NCBI GenBank assembly: GCA_003165335.1
Contig: PLTD01000135.1
Coordinates: 1 to 37,904 of the forward strand
Source: Rhodospirillales bacterium
GTDB lineage: Bacteria > Pseudomonadota > Alphaproteobacteria > BOG-932 > Roseiterribacteraceae
DNA length: 37,904 bases
Reading direction: 5' to 3'
The position numbers and the translations under genes were made by a program. Shown piece after piece: positions 1-8,656 of this stretch (the stretch's first letter is position 1; the number at the start of each line of letters is the position of its first letter). Below the pieces are notes generated by a model that saw only the letters and a list, made by a program, of their open reading frames with translations, did not search any database and was not told where the DNA came from.

Positions 1-786
1 CAATGCCTCCTCGCCAAGCCAGAGCGGCTGGGGGAAAATGCGCTTTTGGTTTGTACTCTCCCAACGCCACTCGTAGCCTTTCCAGCCGCGATCGAAATTT
101 CCCATCAGCAAGTACAGCAGGGACAGATTCCAGTGTGCTTGGGTGTAGTCCGCTTTTATATCGATCGCACGCTGGTAGCTGCTGAGCGCCCCATCGAATT
201 GCTTCAACAGCTGCAGTGTCAGCCCTTGGTTATAATGTGCTTCCGCGTAATCCGGTCTCAGCGCCAATGCACGGTTGTAACTATCCAGCGCTTCGTCCAG
301 GCGATTGAGTTCCTGAAGGGTGATACCTCGATTGCCGTAGGCTTCCGCATATTCGGATCTGAGAGTGATCGCATGCTCATAGCTGCTCAACGCCTCTTGC
401 GGCCGGCCGAGCGCATGCAGCGTAATGCCCCGATTGTAATAGGCTTCCGTATAGTCCGGCCTGATTCGAATCGCCTGTTCATAACTGTTCAGCGCTTCCT
501 CCAGGCGGTCCAGTTGGTGCAGGGCGATAGCGCGATTATTGTATGCTGCGGCGTTGTTGGGGTTTAGCTCGATAGCATCGCCGATCAATTGCACCGCTCG
601 TGCCGGATCGTTCCTTTGAAACGCGATCAGACCCAGCAAACTCAGAGAGTCTGCGTGGTTTGGCTGAAGTGCGAGAACGTCTTGGTACAGATTTTCGGCA
701 CGCGTTAGTTGGCTGTTTTGATGCGCAGACAGCGCTGATTGAAAAAGAGATGCAACGCTCGCGGATGGCGATTGGATTTGCGTCAT
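1..786 (-). CDS. TPR-repeat protein, C-terminus beyond window
   Basis: This reading frame stays open from an ATG at 786 to the window edge (262 codons), so the C-terminal part is missing. About six to seven tetratricopeptide repeats fill residues 13-240, visible as 34-residue units with patterns such as AYNNRAIAL, YYNRGITL, YGNRGITL, HYNQGLTL and the NPNN or RPDY turns. TPR arrays bind other proteins. The last visible part, with GYEWRW at about 238-242 and PLWLGEE at 254-260, matches the linker that in many proteobacterial TPR proteins leads into an O-GlcNAc-transferase-like or ADP-heptose-type glycosyltransferase domain, so that domain may follow off-window. No signal peptide is visible. There is no clear ribosome binding site at 786, so the start is less certain than the frame. 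It lies downstream of secA on the same strand. Confidence 0.8.
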   Translation of the reverse strand, partial: MTQIQSPSASVASLFQSALSAHQNSQLTRAENLYQDVLALQPNHADSLSLLGLIAFQRNDPARAVQLIGDAIELNPNNAAAYNNRAIALHQLDRLEEALNSYEQAIRIRPDYTEAYYNRGITLHALGRPQEALSSYEHAITLRSEYAEAYGNRGITLQELNRLDEALDSYNRALALRPDYAEAHYNQGLTLQLLKQFDGALSSYQRAIDIKADYTQAHWNLSLLYLLMGNFDRGWKGYEWRWESTNQKRIFPQPLWLGEEAL

Positions 787-909
787 AGGTACCGCTTTGT
801 GCCGTCGTTACCCGAAACTTCCAAATGCAAATATCTCGCTACGGGCGCCGCAAATAGGTCGTCACACCTCGATCGGGCTCTTCGAATCCGATCTTATCTG
901 AATATTTTC
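787..909. other. Gap between secA and the TPR gene
   Basis: This 123-base stretch separates the secA stop from the start of the TPR gene. I see no GC-rich hairpin followed by a T run on the minus strand, and no convincing promoter. The two genes could therefore be co-transcribed, but this is not shown by the sequence. Confidence 0.4.
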
Positions 910-3627
910 TCAAAGATTGCCGTGGCAGTGTTTGAATTTTTTGCCGCTTCCGCAAGGGCACGGCGCATTGCGTTGCACTTTTCCAAACTGATCGTTTACG
1001 TCAGCGACGGCTGGTCCAGCGCTCGGCTGCTGTGATGTCGCGTAAGGCGACGGGACCGATTGCACGAATCCTGGGGCCATCTCCAGTGCTGGATCGACTC
1101 GAGTCTCATGCATCTCGATCTGTGCTGGAGGAGGGGGGACGTCCTCAGCGGGCGCAGTCCGGAATTCGATATTCGCCAGGTAACGCGTGATTTGTTCGCG
1201 CACGTCGTCCAACATCGCCGCGAACAACTGGAATGCTTCGCGCTTATATTCGTTCAGCGGGTCTCGCTGACCATAGGCGCGCAGATTGATACCCTGGCGT
1301 AGATGGTCCAACGCCAGCAAATGTTCTTTCCAGGACTGGTCGAGTATCTGCAGCAATAGACTGCGCTCGACTTGGTTCATGATGTCCGCGCCATAGGTTG
1401 CGATCTTGCCCGCAACCTTTTCGTCCGACGCGCAGATTATACGCTCCAGGACGGTCTCATCGCTGATGCCTTGCTCGGCTGCCCAATCTTCAATTGGGAT
1501 ATCGATCCCGATCAGGTCCTGAATCTCAGTCTTCAAGCCCGTCACGTTCCATTGTTCGGCATATGAGTTAGGCGGAATATTACGCGCAACGAAACGCTCG
1601 ATGACGTCGTGGCGCATGTCAGCGACGATCACGTCGACGATTTCAGCCGACATCACTTCACGTCGCTGCTCGTAGATGACCTTGCGCTGGTCGTTCATCA
1701 CATCATCGTATTTCAGAAGGTTCTTGCGGACCTCGAAATGCTGCTGCTCGACCTTCTTCTGGGCGCGTTCAAGGGCCTTGTTGATCCAGGGATGAATGAT
1801 GGCTTCACCCTCCTGGATTCCCAGTCTCTGGAGCACGCCATCCATGCGTTGCATCCCATAGATACGCATCAGATCATCTTCGAGCGATAGGAAAAATTTT
1901 GAATTGCCAGGGTCACCCTGGCGGCCAGAACGGCCACGCAGTTGGTTGTCGATGCGCCGCGATTCATGGCGCTCGGTTCCCACCACGTAGAGGCCGCCCG
2001 CCTGCTTTACCAGTTCCCGCGCCGCATCCAGATCCGCTTTAATCTGCGCGATCTTCGCTTCACGTGCCTCGCCTTCCAAACCAATGGTTTCCTGGCGAAT
2101 TCTTACTTCGAGATTACCGCCAAGCTGGATATCCGTGCCGCGGCCAGCCATATTCGTCGCAATAGTCACTGCGCCGGGGCGGCCGGCTTCCGCGATGATC
2201 GCGGCCTCCTGCTCGTGATAACGCGCATTGAGTACGGCGTGGGGTACGCGTTTCTTTTTCAGAAGTTCGGCGAGGTGTTCCGATTTCTCGATCGAGACCG
2301 TTCCGACTAGAACGGGCTGCTGGCGCGTCCTTGCCTCCTCGATGAGCATAGTGATCGCCGCGTTTTTTTCGTCGGCCGTGCGATATACTTCGTCGTCGCC
2401 GTCCACGCGGGACACCGGCTGGTTGGTCGGCATCTCTACGACGTCAAGCTTATAAATTTCCGAAAATTCGCCGGCCTCGGTTATCGCCGTACCCGTCATG
2501 CCGGCCAACTTAGGATACATGCGGAAATAATTCTGGAAGGTGATCGACGCCAGCGTCTGATTCTCCTTCTCGATGGTCACATGTTCCTTGGCTTCCAGCG
2601 CCTGATGAAGCCCCTCGGAATAGCGCCGTCCGCTCATCATGCGGCCTGTGAACTCGTCAATGATGACGACCTTGTCATCCTTCACGATGTAGTCGACGTC
2701 GCGCGTAAACAGCTTGTGGGCGCGCAGTGCCTGATTCACATGGTGGACCAGACTGACGTTATGCACATCGTACAAAGTCCCGGTTTCGAGCAGCGTTGCT
2801 TCGCGAAGCAACTCCTCGATCTTTTCGGTGCCCGGTTCGTTCAGCGCAACTGTCTTATGCTTTTCGTCCTTGTCGTAGTCGTCGGGCGTCAAAGACGGAA
2901 TCAGGCGGTCGACCCGCTGATATAGTTCGGAAGAATCCTGAGACGGGCCTGAAATGATGAGCGGCGTGCGCGCCTCGTCTATCAGGATCGAGTCGACTTC
3001 ATCGACGATCGCGTAGTTGAAGGGCCGCTGGACCATCTCCTCGAGCCGATATTTCATATTATCGCGCAGATAGTCGAAGCCGAACTCGTTATTCGTGCCG
3101 TAAGTGACATCTGCAGCGTAGGCTTGCCGGCGTTCGTCGTCATCCAATCCGTTGATGATGCAACCGACCGACAATCCCAGGAACCGATAGACCTGCCCCA
3201 TCCAGCCGCTGTCGCGTTGCGCCAGATAATCGTTCACCGTAATGACATGGACGCCTTTGCCGGACAGCGCATTGAGGTAAACTGCCAGCGTCGCAACCAA
3301 TGTCTTGCCTTCACCGGTCTTCATCTCAGCGATCTTGCCGCTGTGAAGCACCATTCCACCCATCAGCTGCACATCGAAGTGGCGTTGACCCAACGTTCTC
3401 TTCGCCGCTTCCCGGACTACGGCAAAGGCATCCGGCAGTATGTCGTCGGATGTCTCGCCTGCGTCCAGACGACCGCGCAGCACTGTCGTTTGTGCGCGCA
3501 GATCTTCGTCCGAAAGGACTTGATATTTCGCTTCGAAGGCGTTGGTTTTCTGAACCGCAGAACGGAGGCTGCCGACGACGCGGTCGTTGGCGCTACCGAA
3601 AAGCTTGCGGGCGACCGCACCGAACAT
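910..3627 (-). CDS. secA: SecA, preprotein translocase ATPase
   Basis: SecA is the motor ATPase that pushes unfolded preproteins through the SecYEG channel at the inner membrane. The product is 905 residues, normal for the family. The Walker A GEGKT is at 105-109 and the DEAD-type DEVD at 209-212, followed by the family sequence [11 protein letters not shown]. The helicase motor 2 region has NMAGRGTDI and RGRSGRQGD. The C-terminal zinc/SecB-binding motif is intact, with C890, C892, C901 and H902. I chose the ATG at 3627 because it gives the usual [15 protein letters not shown] start and has GAGG nine bases upstream; the longer frame from a TTG at 3651 adds an atypical extension. It is divergent from the PPIase gene, sensible since both act on exported proteins. 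Confidence 0.98.
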   Translation of the reverse strand: MFGAVARKLFGSANDRVVGSLRSAVQKTNAFEAKYQVLSDEDLRAQTTVLRGRLDAGETSDDILPDAFAVVREAAKRTLGQRHFDVQLMGGMVLHSGKIAEMKTGEGKTLVATLAVYLNALSGKGVHVITVNDYLAQRDSGWMGQVYRFLGLSVGCIINGLDDDERRQAYAADVTYGTNNEFGFDYLRDNMKYRLEEMVQRPFNYAIVDEVDSILIDEARTPLIISGPSQDSSELYQRVDRLIPSLTPDDYDKDEKHKTVALNEPGTEKIEELLREATLLETGTLYDVHNVSLVHHVNQALRAHKLFTRDVDYIVKDDKVVIIDEFTGRMMSGRRYSEGLHQALEAKEHVTIEKENQTLASITFQNYFRMYPKLAGMTGTAITEAGEFSEIYKLDVVEMPTNQPVSRVDGDDEVYRTADEKNAAITMLIEEARTRQQPVLVGTVSIEKSEHLAELLKKKRVPHAVLNARYHEQEAAIIAEAGRPGAVTIATNMAGRGTDIQLGGNLEVRIRQETIGLEGEAREAKIAQIKADLDAARELVKQAGGLYVVGTERHESRRIDNQLRGRSGRQGDPGNSKFFLSLEDDLMRIYGMQRMDGVLQRLGIQEGEAIIHPWINKALERAQKKVEQQHFEVRKNLLKYDDVMNDQRKVIYEQRREVMSAEIVDVIVADMRHDVIERFVARNIPPNSYAEQWNVTGLKTEIQDLIGIDIPIEDWAAEQGISDETVLERIICASDEKVAGKIATYGADIMNQVERSLLLQILDQSWKEHLLALDHLRQGINLRAYGQRDPLNEYKREAFQLFAAMLDDVREQITRYLANIEFRTAPAEDVPPPPAQIEMHETRVDPALEMAPGFVQSVPSPYATSQQPSAGPAVADVNDQFGKVQRNAPCPCGSGKKFKHCHGNL

Positions 3628-3641
3628 TGAAATTCCTCGCC

Positions 3642-3664
3642 CGAGCCGCAATTTTCCGGGCTCG
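3642..3664 (-). promoter_or_regulatory. Hairpin next to the secA ribosome binding site
   Basis: In the secA transcript the arms CGAGCC and GGCTCG form a 6-bp stem with an 11-base A+T-rich loop. The base of the stem is only three bases upstream of the GAGG ribosome binding site (3638-3635). It could affect secA translation. No SecM-like upstream peptide is recognisable, so function is inference. Confidence 0.35.
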
Positions 3665-3739
3665 TCTTACAAGAGTTCTGAACCCCCGTGAGATAAGGGC
3701 GCGCCCCCGACCTGTCAACGAACGGGCCGCTTGAGCGAA

Positions 3740-3769
3740 ATTATACCTAGTGCAAAGCCACGCTTGTAA
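3740..3769 (-). promoter_or_regulatory. Candidate secA promoter
   Basis: On the minus strand there is a perfect TATAAT -10 box (3745-3740), preceded after an 18-base spacer by TTACAA (3769-3764) as a weaker -35. Transcription would start near 3733 and leave a leader of about 105 bases before the secA ATG. The -10 match is exact; the -35 is imperfect. Confidence 0.5.
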
Positions 3770-3791
3770 GCCGCTTGACGACGTGTAGTAT
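3764..3791 (+). promoter_or_regulatory. Candidate ppiC promoter
   Basis: TTGTAA (3764-3769), a 16-base spacer and TAGTAT (3786-3791) resemble a sigma-70 promoter reading toward the PPIase gene. The -35 hexamer is the same six base pairs used on the other strand by the candidate secA promoter. Both boxes are imperfect. Confidence 0.35.
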
Positions 3792-3867
3792 GCGCCACTC
3801 TCGGGATCTGAGGCCCGGCGCCATTGCCGAAGGACCGATTCCCCGTCTTGGAGCGACTATCCCAATC

Positions 3868-4863
3868 ATGGCTTCCACCTCATCGACTGCTATCGTCGTC
3901 ATCGTTGCTGCGGCCGCAGCTGCAGGCATCGGCTATTATATAGGCCACCAAGGCGCCACGGACTCGGGGCCCGCTACAGCGATGTCCGCAATGTCGTCTT
4001 CTGCCGCGCCGACTGCCGCCAAGGGTGCTGTTGTCGCAAAAGTCGATGGCTCCCCGATCTATCAATCCGAGGTGGACTCGTTCATCGGCGACCTTGGAGA
4101 CCAGGCAAAGCAGATGTCGCCTGCCGATCTTCAGTCGCGCGTGGTCGATCGCCTGATTGATATAAAACTGGCCAATGAAAAGGCCACCGCCGAAAAGCTG
4201 GATCAGGAGCCGGCTGTCGCTCAACGGCTGCATATGGGCCAGATCACCACAGTCGCGGATGCTTATCTTGAGAAAAACGCACGCGCCCGGATCACGGACG
4301 ACGTCCTCAAGGCCAAGTACGACGAACTGGTAAAGCAGGTAACCCCCCCTGAAGAGGTCCATGCCCGCCATATCCTCGTGAAGACCGAAGCCGAGGCGAA
4401 GGATATTATCAAACAACTCGATAAGGGCGGCGATTTTGAAAAGCTGGCTAAAGAGAAGTCGACCGATCCGGGTTCGGGTGAAAGCGGCGGCGATCTTGGC
4501 TATTTCACCAAAGACAAAATGGTCCCTGAATTCGCCGAAGCCGCATTTAAGATGCAGCCCGGCAAATATTCCGATACCCCCGTGCATTCGCAATATGGCT
4601 GGCACGTCATCCAGGTCCTGGACAAGAGGGCACAACCTTTGCCGGCTTTCGATCAGGTCAAACCGCAATTGACCGGTCTCGTGCTCCAGGACGAAGAGCG
4701 CAAGGTCGTTGAGGATTTGCACAAAGACGCAAAGATCGAGCGCTTTAATCCCGATGGATCACCCGTGGCCGACAAGCCGGTGGCTCCTCCGGTCGCTCCG
4801 CCGGTTCCCGCTGCCCCACCAGCGCCCGCCCCGGCGACAGCACCTGCGCCTGCAGGGAAGTAA
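3868..4863 (+). CDS. Membrane-anchored parvulin-type PPIase (PpiC/SurA-like)
   Basis: This is probably a periplasmic peptidyl-prolyl isomerase and folding chaperone. The product is 331 residues from the ATG at 3868. A hydrophobic, alanine-rich segment at about 7-27 would act as an uncleaved anchor or signal. A SurA-N-like helical region follows (about 55-160), then a parvulin domain at about 164-254, with HARHILV at its start, the GGDLGYF core and GWHVIQVLDKR at its end. The tail from about 305 is almost only proline and alanine, likely a flexible linker. The longer frame from a TTG at 3775 adds 31 residues ahead of the hydrophobic segment and overlaps the candidate promoter, so I prefer 3868. 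The gene is divergent from secA and only eight bases ahead of argJ. Confidence 0.88.
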   Translation: MASTSSTAIVVIVAAAAAAGIGYYIGHQGATDSGPATAMSAMSSSAAPTAAKGAVVAKVDGSPIYQSEVDSFIGDLGDQAKQMSPADLQSRVVDRLIDIKLANEKATAEKLDQEPAVAQRLHMGQITTVADAYLEKNARARITDDVLKAKYDELVKQVTPPEEVHARHILVKTEAEAKDIIKQLDKGGDFEKLAKEKSTDPGSGESGGDLGYFTKDKMVPEFAEAAFKMQPGKYSDTPVHSQYGWHVIQVLDKRAQPLPAFDQVKPQLTGLVLQDEERKVVEDLHKDAKIERFNPDGSPVADKPVAPPVAPPVPAAPPAPAPATAPAPAGK

Positions 4864-4871
4864 GCGTCGCA

Positions 4872-6107
4872 ATGGCCGCGCTTTCGGTATCCCCGCTCGC
4901 GCCGGCCTCTCAGCCGGTACTCCCAAAAATTCGGGGGGTCCGGCTTGCCGGGATGGCCATCGGTCTTAAAAAGAACGGTGGTCGCGACCTCATGCTGGCA
5001 GAGTTGGCGCCGGGCACGACCATCGCCGGCGCGCTGACGCGGTCGCTTTGTCCATCGGCACCGATCGAGTGGTGCCGCCATGCGCTCAAAGGCGGCAAAG
5101 CCCGAGCTATCATAGTCAATTCAGGAAATTCCAACGCTTTCACTGGCAACGCCGGGGATATAACGGTTGCTGAAACCGTCAAGAGCGCCATGGCGCTGAT
5201 CGGCTGCAAGGCTGAAGAGGTGTTCATTGCCTCGACCGGCGTGATCGGGCAACCCTTGCCGCCTGACGCCATCGCCAAGGCGTTGCCGCGTATTGCCAAA
5301 AACCTAAAGTTCTCCGGTTGGAAAGACGCCGCTGAGGCGATTCGAACGACCGATACATTCGCCAAATCCGTTACGCGGACTGTAACCATCGGTGACACCA
5401 GAGTAACAATCAACGGGATCGCAAAAGGTTCGGGCATGATCGCGCCGGATTTGGCGACGATGCTGGCCTTTTTGTTTACGGACGCGGCTATTCCGGCCGA
5501 TGTTCTGCAGAAAATCGTTAGTCGTGCCGTCAAGCGTTCCTTCAATTCCATTACCGTCGACAGCGATACGTCAACCAGCGATACCGTATTATTTGCTGCA
5601 ACGGGAATGGCGCAGAATAAAACAATCGAACATCTGAACGACAAACAGCTGAAGCCTTTCCGCCGGGCGGTTGAGTCGGCCATGGTCGAATTGGCACAAC
5701 TCATCGTTCGTGATGGCGAAGGAGCCTCCAAATTCATTACAATCAAAGTCCGTGGGGCGGCATCCGGCGGCGCGGCGCGGCGCGTCGGGCTTGCTATCGC
5801 GAATTCACCTTTGGTGAAGACTGCGATTGCCGGTGAGGATGCGAACTGGGGTCGTATCGTCATGGCTGTGGGCAAAGCCGGCGAACGGGCGGATCGTGAT
5901 CGTCTTGGTATTTCGATAGGCGGCGTGCCGATAACTCTGAACGGTCAGATCGTTGAAAACTACGATGAGACGCCCGTTGCCAAGCATATGACCGGGTCAG
6001 ATATCGATATCGAAGTTGATCTCGATATCGGTAAAGGTAAGGCTACGGTTTGGACCTGCGATCTCACCCATGGCTATATCGATATTAATGGAAGCTACCG
6101 CAGCTAG
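4872..6107 (+). CDS. argJ: ArgJ, ornithine acetyltransferase / N-acetylglutamate synthase
   Basis: ArgJ moves the acetyl group from N-acetylornithine to glutamate, which drives the cyclic arginine pathway; bifunctional forms also acetylate glutamate from acetyl-CoA. The product is 411 residues, the family length. The precursor cleaves itself at the ATML motif, and here KGSGMIAPDLATML puts the nucleophile at Thr196, so alpha and beta chains of about 195 and 216 residues are expected. The oxyanion-hole region STGVIG is at 121-126. The C-terminus, HGYIDINGSYRS, is typical. Mono- or bifunctionality cannot be read from the sequence. It follows the PPIase gene by eight bases and is probably co-transcribed. 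argH of the same pathway lies at 23024-24481. Confidence 0.96.
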   Translation: MAALSVSPLAPASQPVLPKIRGVRLAGMAIGLKKNGGRDLMLAELAPGTTIAGALTRSLCPSAPIEWCRHALKGGKARAIIVNSGNSNAFTGNAGDITVAETVKSAMALIGCKAEEVFIASTGVIGQPLPPDAIAKALPRIAKNLKFSGWKDAAEAIRTTDTFAKSVTRTVTIGDTRVTINGIAKGSGMIAPDLATMLAFLFTDAAIPADVLQKIVSRAVKRSFNSITVDSDTSTSDTVLFAATGMAQNKTIEHLNDKQLKPFRRAVESAMVELAQLIVRDGEGASKFITIKVRGAASGGAARRVGLAIANSPLVKTAIAGEDANWGRIVMAVGKAGERADRDRLGISIGGVPITLNGQIVENYDETPVAKHMTGSDIDIEVDLDIGKGKATVWTCDLTHGYIDINGSYRS

Positions 6108-6152
6108 TTTTTTGGGAACCGATTGGGCTATTGCTCCGTCAAAGGCGGCAAT

Positions 6153-6728
6153 ATGAAAGTCTTCGGCATTAAGCCGCGGGTGCGTGTTGTAGCCAGCCAT
6201 CGGATTGATACAGATCGTCTCCTTTTGCGCTCTCCGGTCGCGGCCGATGCACCAACAATCTCCCCAATTTTGGGAAACTGGAACGTGGCGCATTGGGTGG
6301 TTCGGGTCCCGTTTCCCTATCGCACCGAGCACGCTGCCGCTTGGATAGAACGTTCCAACGAAGAACGGTCAGCGGGGGTCGGCTGGCCTTTTCTCGTCAT
6401 ACGGCGCGATGATGGGGCGCTTTTGGGTAGCATGGATCTTTCGATCGAAGATGACCCCACAAGCGGTGCTCTCGGCTATTGGCTGGGAGAAGAATATTGG
6501 GGGTTGGGCTACGCCACCGAAGCGGCAATTGCTATAGTCGGCTACGCTTTTCATAATTTGAAATTGAATGAAGTGACTGCCAGTACGTTGCCGGAAAACG
6601 GGCGCTCGATTCGGGTGCTGGAAAAAGCCGGGCTAATCCACATCGGTCGCCGATCAGAGGATACGATCGAGCGCGGTCGGGTCGAGACAGAATATTTTTC
6701 GCTGCGCCGCGCCCATTGGCGGGGTTAG
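6153..6728 (+). CDS. GNAT acetyltransferase, RimJ/RimL type
   Basis: The product is a single-domain GCN5-related N-acetyltransferase of 191 residues. It begins with a beta strand typical of the Acetyltransf_3 group (TDRLLLRSP), has a GYWLGEEYWGLGYATEA acetyl-CoA loop in the middle, and ends with NGRSIRVLEKAGL, the classic motif for RimJ/RimL-like proteins. Such enzymes acetylate protein N-termini or small amines; the substrate here is unknown. I chose the ATG at 6153, preceded by AAAGGCGG; a TTG at 6123 would add ten residues. Its place between argJ and mutT is common in Alphaproteobacteria, but does not show a role in arginine synthesis. Confidence 0.88.
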   Translation: MKVFGIKPRVRVVASHRIDTDRLLLRSPVAADAPTISPILGNWNVAHWVVRVPFPYRTEHAAAWIERSNEERSAGVGWPFLVIRRDDGALLGSMDLSIEDDPTSGALGYWLGEEYWGLGYATEAAIAIVGYAFHNLKLNEVTASTLPENGRSIRVLEKAGLIHIGRRSEDTIERGRVETEYFSLRRAHWRG

Positions 6729-6730
6729 GG

Positions 6731-7141
6731 GTGGGCACAGGAACCCGCACGCTTCTGGTTGCTGCCGTAGCGCTGATCGATTCGGATGGTCGGGTATTGC
6801 TTGCCCAGCGTCCTGAAGGAAAATCTATGGCCGGCCTCTGGGAGTTTCCAGGCGGCAAAGTCGATAGCGGCGAGACGCCTGAAGCGGCATTAATTCGGGA
6901 GTTGGCTGAGGAACTGGGCATCGATACAGATGCTCGCTGCCTGGCACCGTTCACATTTGCATCGCATGCTTATGAGGATTTTCATCTCCTGATGCCATTG
7001 TACATTTGTCGCGTCTGGCGGGGTATTGCCCGTCCTTGCGAAGGGCAAAAACTCGCCTGGGTCTTCCCTGGCGAACTGGCAAATTATGAAATGCCGCCTG
7101 CGGACGTCCCGTTGGTTGCAATGTTGAGGGATTTACTGTGA
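6731..7141 (+). CDS. mutT: MutT-like Nudix hydrolase
   Basis: This is a small Nudix hydrolase, most likely the 8-oxo-dGTP diphosphatase that cleans oxidised nucleotides from the pool. A complete Nudix box spans residues 42-64: G42, E48, then R56-E57-L58, E60-E61 and G63. The strand before it (LLAQRPEG) and WEFPGGK are typical of MutT rather than of ADP-ribose pyrophosphatases. I chose the GTG at 6731, just after the GNAT stop codon, because GGGG and AGGG precede it; a TTG at 6716 inside the GNAT gene would add five residues. Its stop overlaps the next start in GTGA. Confidence 0.88.
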   Translation: MGTGTRTLLVAAVALIDSDGRVLLAQRPEGKSMAGLWEFPGGKVDSGETPEAALIRELAEELGIDTDARCLAPFTFASHAYEDFHLLMPLYICRVWRGIARPCEGQKLAWVFPGELANYEMPPADVPLVAMLRDLL

Positions 7142-7479
7142 CCCGATTTCTCTATCACATGGCCCGACGCGCCGAATGGGAACAGGCGGAGGCAGAGGGT
7201 ATTTATCGTGGCTCGGCCGACGATAGGCGCGACGGCTTCATGCATTTCTCGACAGCAGAACAGGTAGCCGAAAGCGCATCGCGCCACCGTGCGGGCCAGA
7301 GCGATCTGTTGTTGATCGTTGTCGCTGAAGACGGGGCAGGGCCCTGGCGCTGGGAGGCTGCGCGTTCGGGTGATCTGTTCCCGCATCTCTATGCCGACCT
7401 GCCAGTCAAGGCGGCCGTCGGCATCCATGACCTTCCGCTTGGCGATGACGGGCGGCATGTTTTCCCGCCGTTAGTCTGA
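7138..7479 (+). CDS. DUF952 family protein
   Basis: This protein of 113 residues matches the DUF952 family: FLYHMARRAEWE at the start, then the hallmark DGFMHFSTAEQV, a central LLLIVVAEDG strand, and SGDLFPHLYADLPV toward the end. Members are small single-domain cytoplasmic proteins. Some resemble ADP-ribosyltransferase folds in structure, but no enzymatic role is established, so I leave the function open. The start GTG overlaps the mutT stop in GTGA, which points to translational coupling. Confidence 0.85.
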   Translation: MTRFLYHMARRAEWEQAEAEGIYRGSADDRRDGFMHFSTAEQVAESASRHRAGQSDLLLIVVAEDGAGPWRWEAARSGDLFPHLYADLPVKAAVGIHDLPLGDDGRHVFPPLV

Positions 7480-7485
7480 AGCGAT

Positions 7486-8241
7486 ATGTACCGCGATGTT
7501 GTCGACTTGCGGGAGTTCTACCGGACCAGCCTAGGTCAAGTGGCGCTTCGCCAACTTAAGCGGCGCATACGCGAATTCTGGCCGGACCTTGCGGGGCAAT
7601 CTATTCTGGGAATGGGCTACGCTACTCCCTATCTGCGTCCGTTTATCGGTGAAGCGGCTCGCACGATCGCGATCATGCCGTCCACTCAAGGTGTTGTCTT
7701 TTGGCCGCCTGAAGGTCCCGGACTGGTAGGCTTGTCGGACGAAGCGAATCTGCCGTTTGACGATCTGACGTTCGATCGCGTCATGGTGGTGCACGGGCTT
7801 GAAGCTACTGAGCGCAGTCGCCAGATGCTTCGCGAAATCTGGCGGGTTTTGGCCGGCGGCGGCAGGTTGCTGATCGTCGCCGCAAATCGGTCCGGACTTT
7901 GGTCAAGAACTGAGAGAACGCCTTTCGGACATGGCAGCCCCTATTCGGCGAGCCAACTCAGCCAAATGTTGCGCGACAACCTCTTCGTGCCCGAACGCTC
8001 GGCAAAGGCCCTCTACATCCCACCGGTCCGCTCGCGTTTCTTGCTCTCAACAGCTCCAGCCTGGGAGCGCTTGGGGGATCGCTGGTTTTCCACATTTGCT
8101 GGCGTAACGATGGTGGAGGCGACCAAGCAGATATATGCGGTCAGCGGTCCTGCAGTAGTTGCACCTGCGCGTCGGCGACTGGCCTTTCCCCGACCCGTGG
8201 CGGAATCCAAAGGCATGCGGGGACGCAGTGGCAAAATCTAA
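7486..8241 (+). CDS. SAM-dependent methyltransferase, class I, Methyltransf_11-like
   Basis: The 251-residue product has a degenerate glycine motif I at about 40-48 (ILGMGYATP), an acidic motif with PFDDLTFDRVMVVHGLE, and IWRVLAGGGRLLIVAANRSGLWSR, which is the usual post-motif III region of Methyltransf_11 proteins. The substrate is unknown. The C-terminal 60 residues are basic and look disordered. It begins six bases after the DUF952 gene and overlaps the next gene by 14 bases, so all belong to one plus-strand run. Similar genes occur in the same neighbourhood in other Alphaproteobacteria, to my knowledge often near gloB, which is absent here. Confidence 0.82.
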   Translation: MYRDVVDLREFYRTSLGQVALRQLKRRIREFWPDLAGQSILGMGYATPYLRPFIGEAARTIAIMPSTQGVVFWPPEGPGLVGLSDEANLPFDDLTFDRVMVVHGLEATERSRQMLREIWRVLAGGGRLLIVAANRSGLWSRTERTPFGHGSPYSASQLSQMLRDNLFVPERSAKALYIPPVRSRFLLSTAPAWERLGDRWFSTFAGVTMVEATKQIYAVSGPAVVAPARRRLAFPRPVAESKGMRGRSGKI

Positions 8242-8656
8242 AGCCAAACAGCCGGATTTTCTTGCCAAGCCAATAAACGCAATGACTGAATCTGAGTGGG
8301 AATCGCTATGCGACGGTTGCGGTCTATGTTGCCAGATACGTGTCGAAGACGAGGATACCGAAGAGATCGCGCTCTCTAATGTTGCCTGCCGGTTTCTGTG
8401 CTTGGAAACCAATCGCTGCAGCGACTACGCTAATCGGAAATCGAATGTTCCGGACTGCGTGAAGGTAACGCCCGAAACAGTTATGCAACTCGATTGGCTG
8501 CCGCATAGCTGCGGTTATCGGCTTGTTGCTTTCGGCATGCCGCTGCCATCTTGGCACCACCTGATCTGCGGCGATGCCAAACGCGTGCATTCCCGTGGGC
8601 CGTCAATGCTCGGCTCACTGATATCGGAAGACGACGCGGATTGGGAGGCGGCTTAG
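8228..8656 (+). CDS. YcgN/UPF0260 family protein, Cys-rich
   Basis: The 142-residue product resembles E. coli YcgN along its whole length. Near the start is [14 protein letters not shown], with the cysteine cluster CxxCGLCC, followed by [22 protein letters not shown], and LPHSCGYRL and LPSWHHL. The arrangement of conserved cysteines suggests metal or iron-sulfur binding, as proposed for the wider CxxCxxCC (YkgJ) group; the function is not known. I chose a GTG at 8228 preceded by GGGGA; the frame open from 8159 would translate an unrelated region of the methyltransferase gene. Its stop TAG overlaps the TAA of metXW on the other strand. Confidence 0.85.
   Translation: MAKSKAKQPDFLAKPINAMTESEWESLCDGCGLCCQIRVEDEDTEEIALSNVACRFLCLETNRCSDYANRKSNVPDCVKVTPETVMQLDWLPHSCGYRLVAFGMPLPSWHHLICGDAKRVHSRGPSMLGSLISEDDADWEAA

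Noticed and set aside
3880-4722. A 280-codon minus-strand frame opposite the PPIase
   Set aside because: The plus strand has a clear parvulin domain; this frame is its antisense shadow and has no ribosome site or motif.
4910-5875. A 321-codon minus-strand frame inside argJ
   Set aside because: It lies opposite a clear ArgJ sequence, and its product is low in recognisable motifs; it is a shadow of codon bias.
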